A program made the translations under genes and the position numbers. DNA of 52,413 nucleotides from the NCBI GenBank assembly GCA_003151495.1, contig PLXR01000130.1:1-52413 (forward strand). Direction: 5' to 3'. Position 1 is the stretch's first letter. Each line of letters begins with the position of its first letter. The notes beneath the pieces are model-generated. The model saw only the letters and a program-made list of their open reading frames with translations, had not been told where the DNA came from and searched no databases. Source of the stretch: Opitutaceae bacterium. Lineage in GTDB: Bacteria; Verrucomicrobiota; Verrucomicrobiia; Opitutales; Opitutaceae. Shown here in pieces: positions 8,754 to 16,409 of the stretch.

Positions 8754-8790
8754 AAGGGGCCGCCGTTCGAAAGACGGCGGCCCTTTTTTT
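8754..8790 (+). terminator. Strong Rho-independent terminator
   Basis: Stem GGGCCGCCGT/ACGGCGGCCC (8757-8766 with 8774-8783), loop TCGAAAG, followed by seven T (8784-8790). It ends the 44-residue gene on the plus strand. The hairpin also lies just beyond the stop of the minus-strand formyltransferase gene, so it may act in both directions. Confidence 0.92.
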
Positions 8791-8806
8791 CGTCCGCCCG
8801 CCCGGG

Positions 8807-9712
8807 CTAGCGCAGGACCTGCCCGGCGGAGAGGACGGGGGCACCGCCCCTCCATTCCGGTTTGGTGATCTCAAGGGCCCCGTCGCCCGTCGCCACGACA
8901 AGGGGCGACACGCCCAGGATTTCCCCGGGGGCGCCCCGCCGGCCCAGGGCCGCGGCGGAGTCCCGCTCGGCCCACCATACCATGAGGCGTGCCGCCCCGA
9001 GATCCGTGAAGGCTCCCGGATAGGGGTCGGTTACGGCGCGCACCAGGTTGAAGATCTGCAGCGAGGTCCGCGTCCAGTCGATGCGGCCGTCCTCCGGCTT
9101 CCGCCCCCCGAAGTACGTCGCCCGGGACTCGTCCTGGGGCGTCTCCCTTGCCGTCCCGGAAAGAAGCGCCCCCATCTGCCGGGCCAGCACACGGCGGGCG
9201 CAGGGCAGCACCTTCCGGAAGGCCTGCTCGGCGGTGTCCCTCGGGCCGATGTCCACCCCCTCCTGGTCCACAATGCTCCCGGCGTCGGGCTCCCTCACCA
9301 TCCTGTGGAGCGTCATCCCGATCCGGGGCTCGCCGTTGAGGACCGCCCAGTTGATCGGGGCCCGTCCCCTGTACCTTGGGAGAAGCGAACCGTGCATGTT
9401 GAACGCCCCCAGGGGCGCGAGCCCGAGCACCTTCATGCCGATCATGTTCCTGTAGTACGCCGAGAGTATAAGGTCGGGCCGCATGTCGGCTATCCGCGCC
9501 ATCCACTCCGGGGTGCCGACCCGCTCGGGCGTGTGGACCGGTATCCCGCGATCCCTGGCCGCCAGCGCGGGGGGCTTGAACCAGATCTTCTCGCCGGGGT
9601 TGTCCAGGTGCGTGATGAGCGCGATGACGTTGTCCCCGCGCTCGAGGAGCAGCGAGAGGCAGTCGTGGCCCACCTCGCTGTAGCCGAAGAACAGGATCCG
9701 GGGGGCGGGCAT
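8807..9712 (-). CDS. arnA: ArnA-type formyltransferase (stand-alone N-terminal domain)
   Basis: Transfers a formyl group from N10-formyltetrahydrofolate to the 4-amino group of a UDP-linked aminosugar (UDP-L-Ara4N in the Arn pathway). The 301 residues equal the N-terminal domain of ArnA. Catalytic residues N105, H107 and D143 are present (FNMHGSLLPRYRGRAP; REPDAGS), offset by three from E. coli N102/H104/D140. The folate-site neighbourhood THLDNPGEK (34-42) is also like ArnA rather than methionyl-tRNA formyltransferase. The C-terminal UDP-glucuronate decarboxylase domain of enterobacterial ArnA is absent. It is the last gene of the operon, 16 bp after arnC. Confidence 0.88.
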   Translation of the reverse strand: MPAPRILFFGYSEVGHDCLSLLLERGDNVIALITHLDNPGEKIWFKPPALAARDRGIPVHTPERVGTPEWMARIADMRPDLILSAYYRNMIGMKVLGLAPLGAFNMHGSLLPRYRGRAPINWAVLNGEPRIGMTLHRMVREPDAGSIVDQEGVDIGPRDTAEQAFRKVLPCARRVLARQMGALLSGTARETPQDESRATYFGGRKPEDGRIDWTRTSLQIFNLVRAVTDPYPGAFTDLGAARLMVWWAERDSAAALGRRGAPGEILGVSPLVVATGDGALEITKPEWRGGAPVLSAGQVLR

Positions 9713-9728
9713 GCTCTCGGCAGTCCGC

Positions 9729-10670
9729 CTACTGCGCCTTCTCGATCATCTCCCGGACGTGGTAGCGCTGGCGCACGCGGACGACCTGGTAGGTGCGCCC
9801 CACGTATTCCCCGATGAGGCCGATGCCGATCATCGCGACGCTGATCAGGAAGAACAGGATGCCGAACAGCGTGAAGACGCCATTGGTGTCGTCGTGCAGG
9901 AAGAGCCGGCCGTAGGCCAGCACGAGCACCATCGCGAAGCTGCCGGCCGCGCACAGCCCGGCAAACATCGTGAAATATTGGAGCGGCGCCAGCGAGAAGC
10001 CCGTGATCAGGTCGAAGTTCAGGCGGATGAGCTGGTAGAGGGAATAATTCGACACGCCGGCGTGGCGTTCCTCGTGCCTCACGCCCACCTCCGCAGGGTT
10101 TCCCGAAAAGCTGTAGGCGAGCGCCGGAATGAATGTGTTGATGGCGCCGCTGCGGACGATCGCGTCGATGATGGCGCGGCTATAGGCCCGCAGCATGCAC
10201 CCCTGGTCGGTCATCTCGATCGACGTCGTGGTCCTGCGGACGCCGTTTATCACCTTGGAGGCGACCGTCCTGAAAAGGCTGTCCTTCCTGTTCATTCGGA
10301 AGCCGCCAACATAGTCGTGCCCGGCGCCGATCAGCATGAGGAGCTTGGGGATCTCCTCGGGCGGGTTCTGGAGGTCGGCGTCGAGCGTGACGATGACCTG
10401 GCCCCGGACCCGCTCGAACGCGGCCATGATGGCCATGTGCTGGCCGTAGTTGGCGTTGAAGTCGATGACCCGGGTCACCTCGGGCCTGGCGGCGAACTGG
10501 GCCTTCAGGAGCGCGAGCGACTTGTCTGCGCTCCCGTCGTTGGTGAAGATCACCTCGTAGGTGCGGCCGAGCCCGTCAAGGACCGGGTAGAGCCTCGAGA
10601 AGAGGAGCGGGAGGTTGAGCTCCTCGTTGTAGACCGGGATGACGACGGACAGGTCGGGCGCGGTGCTCAT
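9729..10670 (-). CDS. arnC: ArnC-like undecaprenyl-phosphate aminosugar transferase
   Basis: Family 2 glycosyltransferase that would move the formylated aminosugar from UDP to undecaprenyl phosphate at the inner membrane. Of 313 residues, about 1-225 form the GT-A domain: VVIPVYNEE (9-17), NYGQHMAIMA (74-83), and the DAD metal motif in TLDADLQNPPEEIP (95-108). All of these match ArnC closely. Two C-terminal membrane helices (about 230-255 and 265-290) follow, then GEYVGRTYQVVRVRQRY. The start overlaps the arnB stop by 4 bp (ATGA). Dolichol-phosphate-mannose-synthase-like transferases share the fold, but the gene context favours ArnC. Confidence 0.88.
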   Translation of the reverse strand: MSTAPDLSVVIPVYNEELNLPLLFSRLYPVLDGLGRTYEVIFTNDGSADKSLALLKAQFAARPEVTRVIDFNANYGQHMAIMAAFERVRGQVIVTLDADLQNPPEEIPKLLMLIGAGHDYVGGFRMNRKDSLFRTVASKVINGVRRTTTSIEMTDQGCMLRAYSRAIIDAIVRSGAINTFIPALAYSFSGNPAEVGVRHEERHAGVSNYSLYQLIRLNFDLITGFSLAPLQYFTMFAGLCAAGSFAMVLVLAYGRLFLHDDTNGVFTLFGILFFLISVAMIGIGLIGEYVGRTYQVVRVRQRYHVREMIEKAQ

Positions 10671-11875
10671 GGATTGAGGTGGTTGCCCATGCGGCGCGCG
10701 AGGGCGCTGACGACCCTCGCGACGTCGGAACGCGTCATGGCGGGGAAGAGCGGGAGGGTGAGGATGTTGCGGCCGGCGTTCTCCGCATGGGGGAAGTCCC
10801 CGTCCTTCCAGCCCATCCGCCGGTAGAGCGCGAAAAGGTGGATAGCCGGGTAGTGGACGCCCGTGCCGATGCCGTCCTCGTGGAGCTCGCCCATGATCGC
10901 GGCCCGCCGGGCAGCCATCCTGCCCTCCGGCAGGATGACCTGGAACATGTGCCAGTTGGAGTCGGTGAAGTTCGCGGGCGGCAGCCCGATCCCGAGCGCG
11001 GCGATCTCGGGCCGATCGAACTCCTCGAGGTAGGCGAGGGCCAGCTCGCGGCGCCTCGCGGTGAACTCGTCGAGATGCGGCAGCTGCCCCAGCCCGATCC
11101 GTGCCGCGATGTCGGTCATGTTGTACTTCCCGCCGACGAGCTCCACCTCCATCCCGTCGTGGCCTGTCCTGATGACGCCCTGGAGCCGGTACTGCTCCGC
11201 GAGCCGCGCCTCGCGCTCGTCGTTCAGGACAAGGCAGCCGCCCTCGGAGGTGGTGATGTTCTTGTTCGCGTGGAAGCTAAAGGAGACGAAGTCGCCGAAC
11301 GAGCCGATCCTCCTGCCCTTCCAGGTGCTCCCGAATGACTGCGCCGCGTCCTCGACGACGCGCAGCCCGTGCTTCGCCGCGAGGGAATTGAGCCGGTCGC
11401 GGTCGACGGGCAGCCCGGCAAGGTCAACCGGGATGATCGCCCGGGTCCTGGGCGATATGGCGCGCTCGGCCTGGTCAAGGTCGATCAGCCGCGTCTTCGG
11501 GTCGATGTCCACGAAGACGGGCCTCGCGCCGACCTCAAGGACCACGTTGCCCGTGGCGACCCAGGAGAGCGGGGTCGTGATCACCTCGTCGCCGGCCTTC
11601 ACCCCCGCGATCCGGAGCGCGATCTCCATCGTGCAGGTGCCGGAGTTGAACGCCCGCACGGGCCGGCCGCCAAAGTGCTCGGAGAGCCTCGCCTCGAACG
11701 CCTTGACCTGCGGGCCGGAGCTCAGCCACCCGGAGCGGAGCACGTCCGCGACCCCGGCCACGGTCGCCTCGTCGATCGTGGGGCGCGTGAACGGCAGGAA
11801 CGGCGCGGCGGGCTTCAGGGGGGTTGCGGCTGCGGGCGGGGGCATTGCGGGGGGCATTCTGGGGCCTGACACCAA
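10667..11875 (-). CDS. arnB: ArnB-like PLP-dependent aminotransferase (DegT/DnrJ family)
   Basis: Transaminates a UDP-4-keto-pentose with glutamate to give UDP-4-amino-4-deoxy-L-arabinose. Of 402 residues, the PLP lysine is K205 in FHANKNITTSEGG (E. coli ArnB has FHAIKNITCAEGG). D176 in VEDAAQ binds the pyridine nitrogen. The C-terminal DGIGTGVHYPAIH and LPLFPAMT also match ArnB. The first 25 residues are Pro/Ala-rich and look non-conserved; an internal Met at residue 7 or 11 may be the true start. It lies 4 bp after arnT and overlaps arnC by 4 bp. Confidence 0.9.
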   Translation of the reverse strand: MVSGPRMPPAMPPPAAATPLKPAAPFLPFTRPTIDEATVAGVADVLRSGWLSSGPQVKAFEARLSEHFGGRPVRAFNSGTCTMEIALRIAGVKAGDEVITTPLSWVATGNVVLEVGARPVFVDIDPKTRLIDLDQAERAISPRTRAIIPVDLAGLPVDRDRLNSLAAKHGLRVVEDAAQSFGSTWKGRRIGSFGDFVSFSFHANKNITTSEGGCLVLNDEREARLAEQYRLQGVIRTGHDGMEVELVGGKYNMTDIAARIGLGQLPHLDEFTARRRELALAYLEEFDRPEIAALGIGLPPANFTDSNWHMFQVILPEGRMAARRAAIMGELHEDGIGTGVHYPAIHLFALYRRMGWKDGDFPHAENAGRNILTLPLFPAMTRSDVARVVSALARRMGNHLNP

Positions 11876-11879
11876 ATCC

Positions 11880-13577
11880 TCAAGGCTGGTTGCTGAAAAG
11901 ATAGTGGTGCCGCCCCGTGGCGACCAGGTGGTAGTGGAAGGCGGGGTCCGCGAAGAGCTCGGCCGCGTCCCGGATCCGCGCGACCGCGAACACCCGGCCG
12001 GGTCCCGCCCACTCCTGGCGGAAGCGCGCGTCGTCGATGAACCGGGCGTCCTTCTCGGCGGGGTCCAGGAACTGGAGCTCCAGCTCGTCGGTGTAGCGGA
12101 CGAGCCCGACCACGGCCCCCGTGTAGTAGGTGAAGTCGTGGAAGAAGCCGTGGTAGTGGTACACGCGGTCCCCGGGGTGGACGGCCGCGCGCGCGGCGAG
12201 CGCGACCTCCTTGGTGCTCCTCACGTCGATCACGGGCATCGCGAAGAGGAGGACGCCGATCAGGACCACGAGCGTCCCCACCATCGCGGACACCGAGCCG
12301 CGCGCGGCGTTCCCGCCTCGGGGGATGAGCGCCCTCGCCCCGCCGACGCACAGGACCGCAGCCAGCACGTAGGCGTAGGGCCTGAGCTCGGCCGCCTGGG
12401 CCGGGTCGCGGATGAGGCCGGGCCTGAGCACCGCGACGCAGAGGGCCGCGGCGAGGAGCCCGCAGAGGAAGGCGAACACGCGAAGCCCCGGGCGCATCCG
12501 CGCGAACGCGCCCTCCGAGGCCAGGGTGCCGGCGAGCCACCTTCCGACCACGACCGCGACCGGGGGGAAGACCGGCAGGATGTAGGGGATCAGCTTCGAC
12601 TTCGAGTAGCTGAAGAAGAGAAAGATGAATCCGGCCCAGATCGCCAGGAACCACGCCTCGGCGTTCCCGCGGCGCCGGGCCCAGCCGCCGGCGAGCGCCC
12701 CGCGGAACGCGCTCCACAGGAAACCCGTCCAGGGGAACAGGCCCAGGGCGAGGATCGGGACAAACCACCAGAAGGGCTGGTACCGGCCGTGGCCCGTATC
12801 CGAGTACCGCTGGAAATGCTCGTAGATGAGGTAGAAGTGGGCCCATCCCGGGTTGCGCCCCGATACAAGGAGGTGCCACGGCGCCGCGATCCCGAGGAAG
12901 ATGAGGGCGCCCTCGGGCAGGTGGAGTGGCCAGAGCCGCCTCCACTGGTTGAGGAGGAGCACCCAGAGGAACATCACGGCTCCCGTGATCAGGAACCCCA
13001 TGAGCCCCTTGGTGAGGGTGGCGAGAGCGGCGCTCGCGTAGAGCCCGTAGAAGAGCCATCGCCGGGCGCGGCCGGGCTCCTCGCGCATCCCGAGGATGAA
13101 GCAGAAGAGCGTGGCCGCCATGAGCACCGAGACCGCCATGTCGAGCGTCACCATGTGGCCCAGTGCCAGGTAGAGGAGCGAGGTGCCGAGGACGAGCGCC
13201 GACCAGAAGCCCGCGTCGCGCCCGTAGAGGCGACGGCCCGCGGCGTACGTCGCGAGGATTCCGGCGACGGCAAACAGGGCCGGGGCGAGCCGCACGGACC
13301 ATTCGCTCGGGCCGAAGGCGCCCTCGCAGGCCGCGACCGCCCAGTACATGAGGGGCGGCTTCTCGAAATAGGGCACCCCGTTGAGGCGGGGGGTGACCCA
13401 GTCGCCGCTGGCGACCATCTCCCTCGGCACCTCGGCGTACCGGCCCTCGTCCGGGTTGAGGAGCGGCGCGCTCCCGAGCCTCCACGCGAGGAGCGCCCCG
13501 AAGAGCACGGCGATCAGCAGCAGGTCATGGCGCCAGGATTTGTCTCCGGGCGGTGGGGACGGGGCCGTTTGACTCAC
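11880..13577 (-). CDS. arnT: ArnT-like lipid A aminoarabinose transferase (GT-C)
   Basis: Inner-membrane glycosyltransferase that moves a lipid-linked aminosugar onto lipid A, lowering its negative charge. Of 565 residues, about 12 helices are predicted, followed by a soluble C-terminal domain. The first periplasmic loop has the family hallmark: NPDEGRYAEVPREM (41-54) and GVPYFEKPPLMYW (67-79), almost identical to ArnT. The acidic pair D43/E44 is the metal-binding and catalytic site of GT-C enzymes. First gene of the arn operon; transcribed divergently from holA. Related PMT-family enzymes could add another sugar, so substrate identity rests on the neighbours. Confidence 0.9.
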   Translation of the reverse strand: MSQTAPSPPPGDKSWRHDLLLIAVLFGALLAWRLGSAPLLNPDEGRYAEVPREMVASGDWVTPRLNGVPYFEKPPLMYWAVAACEGAFGPSEWSVRLAPALFAVAGILATYAAGRRLYGRDAGFWSALVLGTSLLYLALGHMVTLDMAVSVLMAATLFCFILGMREEPGRARRWLFYGLYASAALATLTKGLMGFLITGAVMFLWVLLLNQWRRLWPLHLPEGALIFLGIAAPWHLLVSGRNPGWAHFYLIYEHFQRYSDTGHGRYQPFWWFVPILALGLFPWTGFLWSAFRGALAGGWARRRGNAEAWFLAIWAGFIFLFFSYSKSKLIPYILPVFPPVAVVVGRWLAGTLASEGAFARMRPGLRVFAFLCGLLAAALCVAVLRPGLIRDPAQAAELRPYAYVLAAVLCVGGARALIPRGGNAARGSVSAMVGTLVVLIGVLLFAMPVIDVRSTKEVALAARAAVHPGDRVYHYHGFFHDFTYYTGAVVGLVRYTDELELQFLDPAEKDARFIDDARFRQEWAGPGRVFAVARIRDAAELFADPAFHYHLVATGRHHYLFSNQP

Positions 13578-13643
13578 GCGCAGGACCTAGGCTCTAAGGG
13601 CTATCCACGCAAGTCTGGGCGCGTCCCGGCGGGCGGAGCTCTG

Positions 13644-13679
13644 TTTTCAATTGAGCCCGGGGGGGCCTTCCGGTCGAAT
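13644..13679 (+). promoter_or_regulatory. Shared upstream element (TTTTCAA-N22-GTCGAAT), holA copy
   Basis: TTTTCAATTG at 13644-13653, then GTCGAAT at 13673-13679, ten bases before the holA ATG. The same TTTTCAA with a 22-base spacer precedes purB and pfp. It may be a promoter of an uncharacterised type. It can also be read as TTGAGC-N17-TCGAAT. Confidence 0.4.
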
Positions 13680-13688
13680 CCCGCCGCC

Positions 13689-14804
13689 ATGCCCGCGAAC
13701 GCCCGCACCTTCTCCTTCATCTGCGGGCAGGACGACTTCCTTGTGGGCCGGATGGGCCGGAAGCGCTTCGACGAGCTCGCGGGGGCCGTGGCGGACGAGT
13801 TCTCGAGCGAGATCGTCAACGGGTTCGCCGCCAACGTCGCGGAGGTAGAAACCGCCGTGAACAGGTTCCGCGAGGCCGTGCAGACCGTTCCCATGTTCGG
13901 GGGCCGGCGCGTCGTGTGGCTGAGGGACATCAACTTCCTCGCGGACTCCGTCACGGGAAAGGCCGAGACCACGCTCAAGTGCGTCGAGGACCTCCAGGGT
14001 GTCCTCGAATCCGTCAACCCCGAGGAGACGGCCGTCCTCCTCACGGCCTCCCCGGTCGACCGGCGGCGCTCGTTCCCCAAGTGGTGCGAGAAGAGCGCGG
14101 ACTTCGCCCTCGCGGACGGCGGGGACGACGCCGAGGGCCTCGGCGCGGTCGTCCAGGCCGAGGCGCGCGCGATCGGGATCGGGTTCGGCCCGGGCGCCCT
14201 GGAGCTTCTGCTCGTCAAGGTCGGATCCAACACCCGTCTCCTCGTGGAGGAGGTCCACAAGCTCGCGGCGCACGCGGCCGAGGGGGCCGTCATCGACGAG
14301 AAGAGCGTGGCCGACCTCTCGCCGAACGCGGCCCAGGGCGACTTCTTCGAGACGGCGGACGCCTTCTTCAGCGGCGACCTCCAGTGGACGCTCGCCGCGC
14401 TCAAGCGGCACTTCTTCGCGGGGGGGGACGCCAGGCCGGTGCTCTCGGCGCTCCAGAACCGCAACCGGATACTCATCCAGGTGCGGGCACTCGCCGACGC
14501 GGGCGACGTGAGGGTCGGCCCGCGTGGCGTGGACGGGCTCCAGCGGGCGGGCGCCTCGTACGCCGCGGGCTTTGGCGAGGCCGCGGCGGAGAAGAGCTCC
14601 TACAACGTGTTCACCCAGAACCCCTGGTACGTCGGCAAGCTCGCGGGCTCGGGGCCACTCCCGTCCCTGCGCCGCCTGATCGACAACCAGAGGGAGTTCA
14701 TCAACGCGTTCGAGGAGATCATCCGCAGGTCCGACGGGCAGGAGGAGGTGCTGCGCGACCTAGCCGTCCGCTGCCTCGCGTCCCCGGGCGCCAGGGCGGT
14801 CTAG
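13689..14804 (+). CDS. holA: DNA polymerase III, delta subunit
   Basis: Clamp-loader subunit that opens the beta sliding clamp. Of 371 residues, the N-terminus has FSFICGQDDFLVGRMGRKRFDE. The middle part (about 120-220) carries the delta-type features FLADGG-like and LLLVKVGSNTRLLVEEVHKLA. The C-terminal collar region contains DFFETADAFFSGD and LSALQNRNRILIQVRALA. The frame is open far upstream, but the start is set by the first Met that begins the conserved domain (MPANARTFSF); the longer frame is antisense to arnT. purB follows after 59 bp on the same strand. Confidence 0.88.
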   Translation: MPANARTFSFICGQDDFLVGRMGRKRFDELAGAVADEFSSEIVNGFAANVAEVETAVNRFREAVQTVPMFGGRRVVWLRDINFLADSVTGKAETTLKCVEDLQGVLESVNPEETAVLLTASPVDRRRSFPKWCEKSADFALADGGDDAEGLGAVVQAEARAIGIGFGPGALELLLVKVGSNTRLLVEEVHKLAAHAAEGAVIDEKSVADLSPNAAQGDFFETADAFFSGDLQWTLAALKRHFFAGGDARPVLSALQNRNRILIQVRALADAGDVRVGPRGVDGLQRAGASYAAGFGEAAAEKSSYNVFTQNPWYVGKLAGSGPLPSLRRLIDNQREFINAFEEIIRRSDGQEEVLRDLAVRCLASPGARAV

Positions 14805-14815
14805 AGCCGGGCCGC

Positions 14816-14851
14816 TTTTCAAGTGGCGTTCGCGCGCCCGCGGGCTTTACT
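14816..14851 (+). promoter_or_regulatory. Shared upstream element (TTTTCAA-N22-CTTTACT), purB copy
   Basis: TTTTCAAGTG at 14816-14825 followed, after the same 22-base spacer, by CTTTACT (14845-14851), twelve bases before the GTG start of purB. See the holA and pfp copies. Confidence 0.4.
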
Positions 14852-14863
14852 CGGCGGCTTGCC

Positions 14864-16312
14864 GTGAACGAGCCGTCCGAACAAGCGCCCCGCGAACCCC
14901 TGCTCAACGTCCTGGCCGACCGGTACGCGTCGGAGGCGATGAGGGACATCTGGTCGCAGCGCGGAAAGGTCCTCCTCGAGCGGGACTTCTGGATAGCCGT
15001 GATGAAGGCCCAGCGCGACCTCGGGGTGCCGATCCCGGCGGACGCGATCAGGGACTACGAGAAGGTCAAGTCCAGGATCGACCTCGAGTCGATCGCCAGG
15101 CGCGAGCGCGTAACGCTCCACGACGTGAAGGCGCGGATCGAGGAATTCTCCGAGCAGGCGAAGCGCCAGTTCATCCACCTCGGGCTGACGAGCCGCGACC
15201 TGACCGAGAACGTCGAGCAGCTGCAGATATTCCAGTCGCTCAAGCTCGTCCGCAAGAAGCTGGCCGCGGCGCTCATCGTCCTTTCCCGCCGCGCCGAGGA
15301 GCACCGCGACCTGATGATCACGGCGCGCACCCACAACGTCCCCGCTCAGCCGACGACCCTCGGCAAGCGGCTCGCGATGTTCGGCCAGGAGATGCTGATC
15401 GCCCTCGACCGGCTCGAGGGCCTGATAGACCGCTATCCCGTGCGCGGGCTCAAGGGCGCGGTCGGCACCCAGCTCGACCAGCTGACGCTGCTCGGCGGCA
15501 GGGCCGACAAGGTCGCCGACCTCGAGGGCCGGGTCCTCAGGCACCTCGGCATACCCGCCTCGCTCGGGGTCGTCGGGCAGATTTACCCGAGGGGGCTCGA
15601 CTTCGACGTGGTCTCCGCGCTCCACCAGGCCGGGGCCGCGGCGTCGAGCTTCGCGACGACGATCCGGCTCATGGCCGGGGCGGGGCTCCTGACCGAGGGG
15701 TTCCAGGAGGGCCAGGTCGGCTCGTCCGCGATGCCGCACAAGGCCAACGCGCGGAACTGCGAGCGGATCTGCGGCTTCTCCACCATCCTCGGGGGCTACG
15801 TGACCATGATGGGCTCCCTCGCCGGCGACCAGTGGAACGAGGGCGACGTGTCCTGCTCGGTCGTAAGGCGCGTGGCGCTTCCCGACTCGTTTCTGGCGAT
15901 CGACGGGAGCCTCGAGACCCTCCTCACCGTGCTCGAGCAGATGGACGTCTTCCCCTCGTCGATCGCGAAGGAGAACGAGCGCAACCTCCCCTTTCTCGCC
16001 ACGACGACCATCCTCATGGAATCGGTCAAGCGCGGCGCGGGCCGCGAGACGGCGCACGAGGCGATCAAGCAGCATTCGCTCGCGGCGGTGAAGGCGATGC
16101 GCCTGGGAACCCCGGGCCCGGAGCTCATCGACAGGCTCGCCGGCGACCGGCGGATCGGGCTCGGCAAGAAGGCGCTCCTCGGGATTCTCTCGGAAAGCGC
16201 CCGCTTTGTCGGCGCGGCGCCCAACCAGGTCGACGTGTTCGTCGCAGAGGTTAAGCCGCTCGCCAAGAGGGTGAAGGGTGCGGCGGACTACCGGCCGGCC
16301 CGCCTCCTCTGA
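14864..16312 (+). CDS. purB: Adenylosuccinate lyase
   Basis: Cleaves SAICAR and adenylosuccinate, releasing fumarate, in purine synthesis. 482 residues starting at GTG (VNEPSEQAPREPLLNVLADRYAS); the frame is open upstream but only this start gives a normal family length. Family signatures: TARTHNVPAQPTTLGKR and the flexible signature loop GSSAMPHKANARNCER (about 286-301), which contains the catalytic Ser. HLGLTSRDLTENV corresponds to the TS-D substrate loop. It lies between holA and pfp, all on the plus strand, with an apparent separate promoter element. Confidence 0.95.
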   Translation: MNEPSEQAPREPLLNVLADRYASEAMRDIWSQRGKVLLERDFWIAVMKAQRDLGVPIPADAIRDYEKVKSRIDLESIARRERVTLHDVKARIEEFSEQAKRQFIHLGLTSRDLTENVEQLQIFQSLKLVRKKLAAALIVLSRRAEEHRDLMITARTHNVPAQPTTLGKRLAMFGQEMLIALDRLEGLIDRYPVRGLKGAVGTQLDQLTLLGGRADKVADLEGRVLRHLGIPASLGVVGQIYPRGLDFDVVSALHQAGAAASSFATTIRLMAGAGLLTEGFQEGQVGSSAMPHKANARNCERICGFSTILGGYVTMMGSLAGDQWNEGDVSCSVVRRVALPDSFLAIDGSLETLLTVLEQMDVFPSSIAKENERNLPFLATTTILMESVKRGAGRETAHEAIKQHSLAAVKAMRLGTPGPELIDRLAGDRRIGLGKKALLGILSESARFVGAAPNQVDVFVAEVKPLAKRVKGAADYRPARLL

Positions 16313-16334
16313 TTTGTTTCCGGGCCCTCCGAAC

Positions 16335-16370
16335 TTTTCAATTGCGCACCCCTGTGGGATGCGCTTTCTT
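16335..16370 (+). promoter_or_regulatory. Shared upstream element (TTTTCAA-N22-CTTTCTT), pfp copy
   Basis: TTTTCAATTG at 16335-16344 followed after 22 bases by CTTTCTT (16364-16370), 39 bases before the pfp start. Third of three equally spaced copies in this gene cluster. Confidence 0.4.
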
Positions 16371-16409
16371 GGACCCTCGCTGTCCGCATAAATCCTTATA
16401 ACTTTTCAA

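Noticed and set aside
8379..8855. 158-codon minus-strand frame over the small membrane protein and terminator
   Set aside because: It would read through an intrinsic terminator and lacks any recognisable domain.
11061..13688. Very long plus-strand frame (open from 11061 into holA)
   Set aside because: The part before 13689 is antisense to arnB and arnT and has biased, repetitive composition; only the holA portion shows a protein family.
13660..13690. tRNA T-arm-like string CGGTCGAATCCCGCC before holA
   Set aside because: No acceptor, D or anticodon arms can be folded around it.
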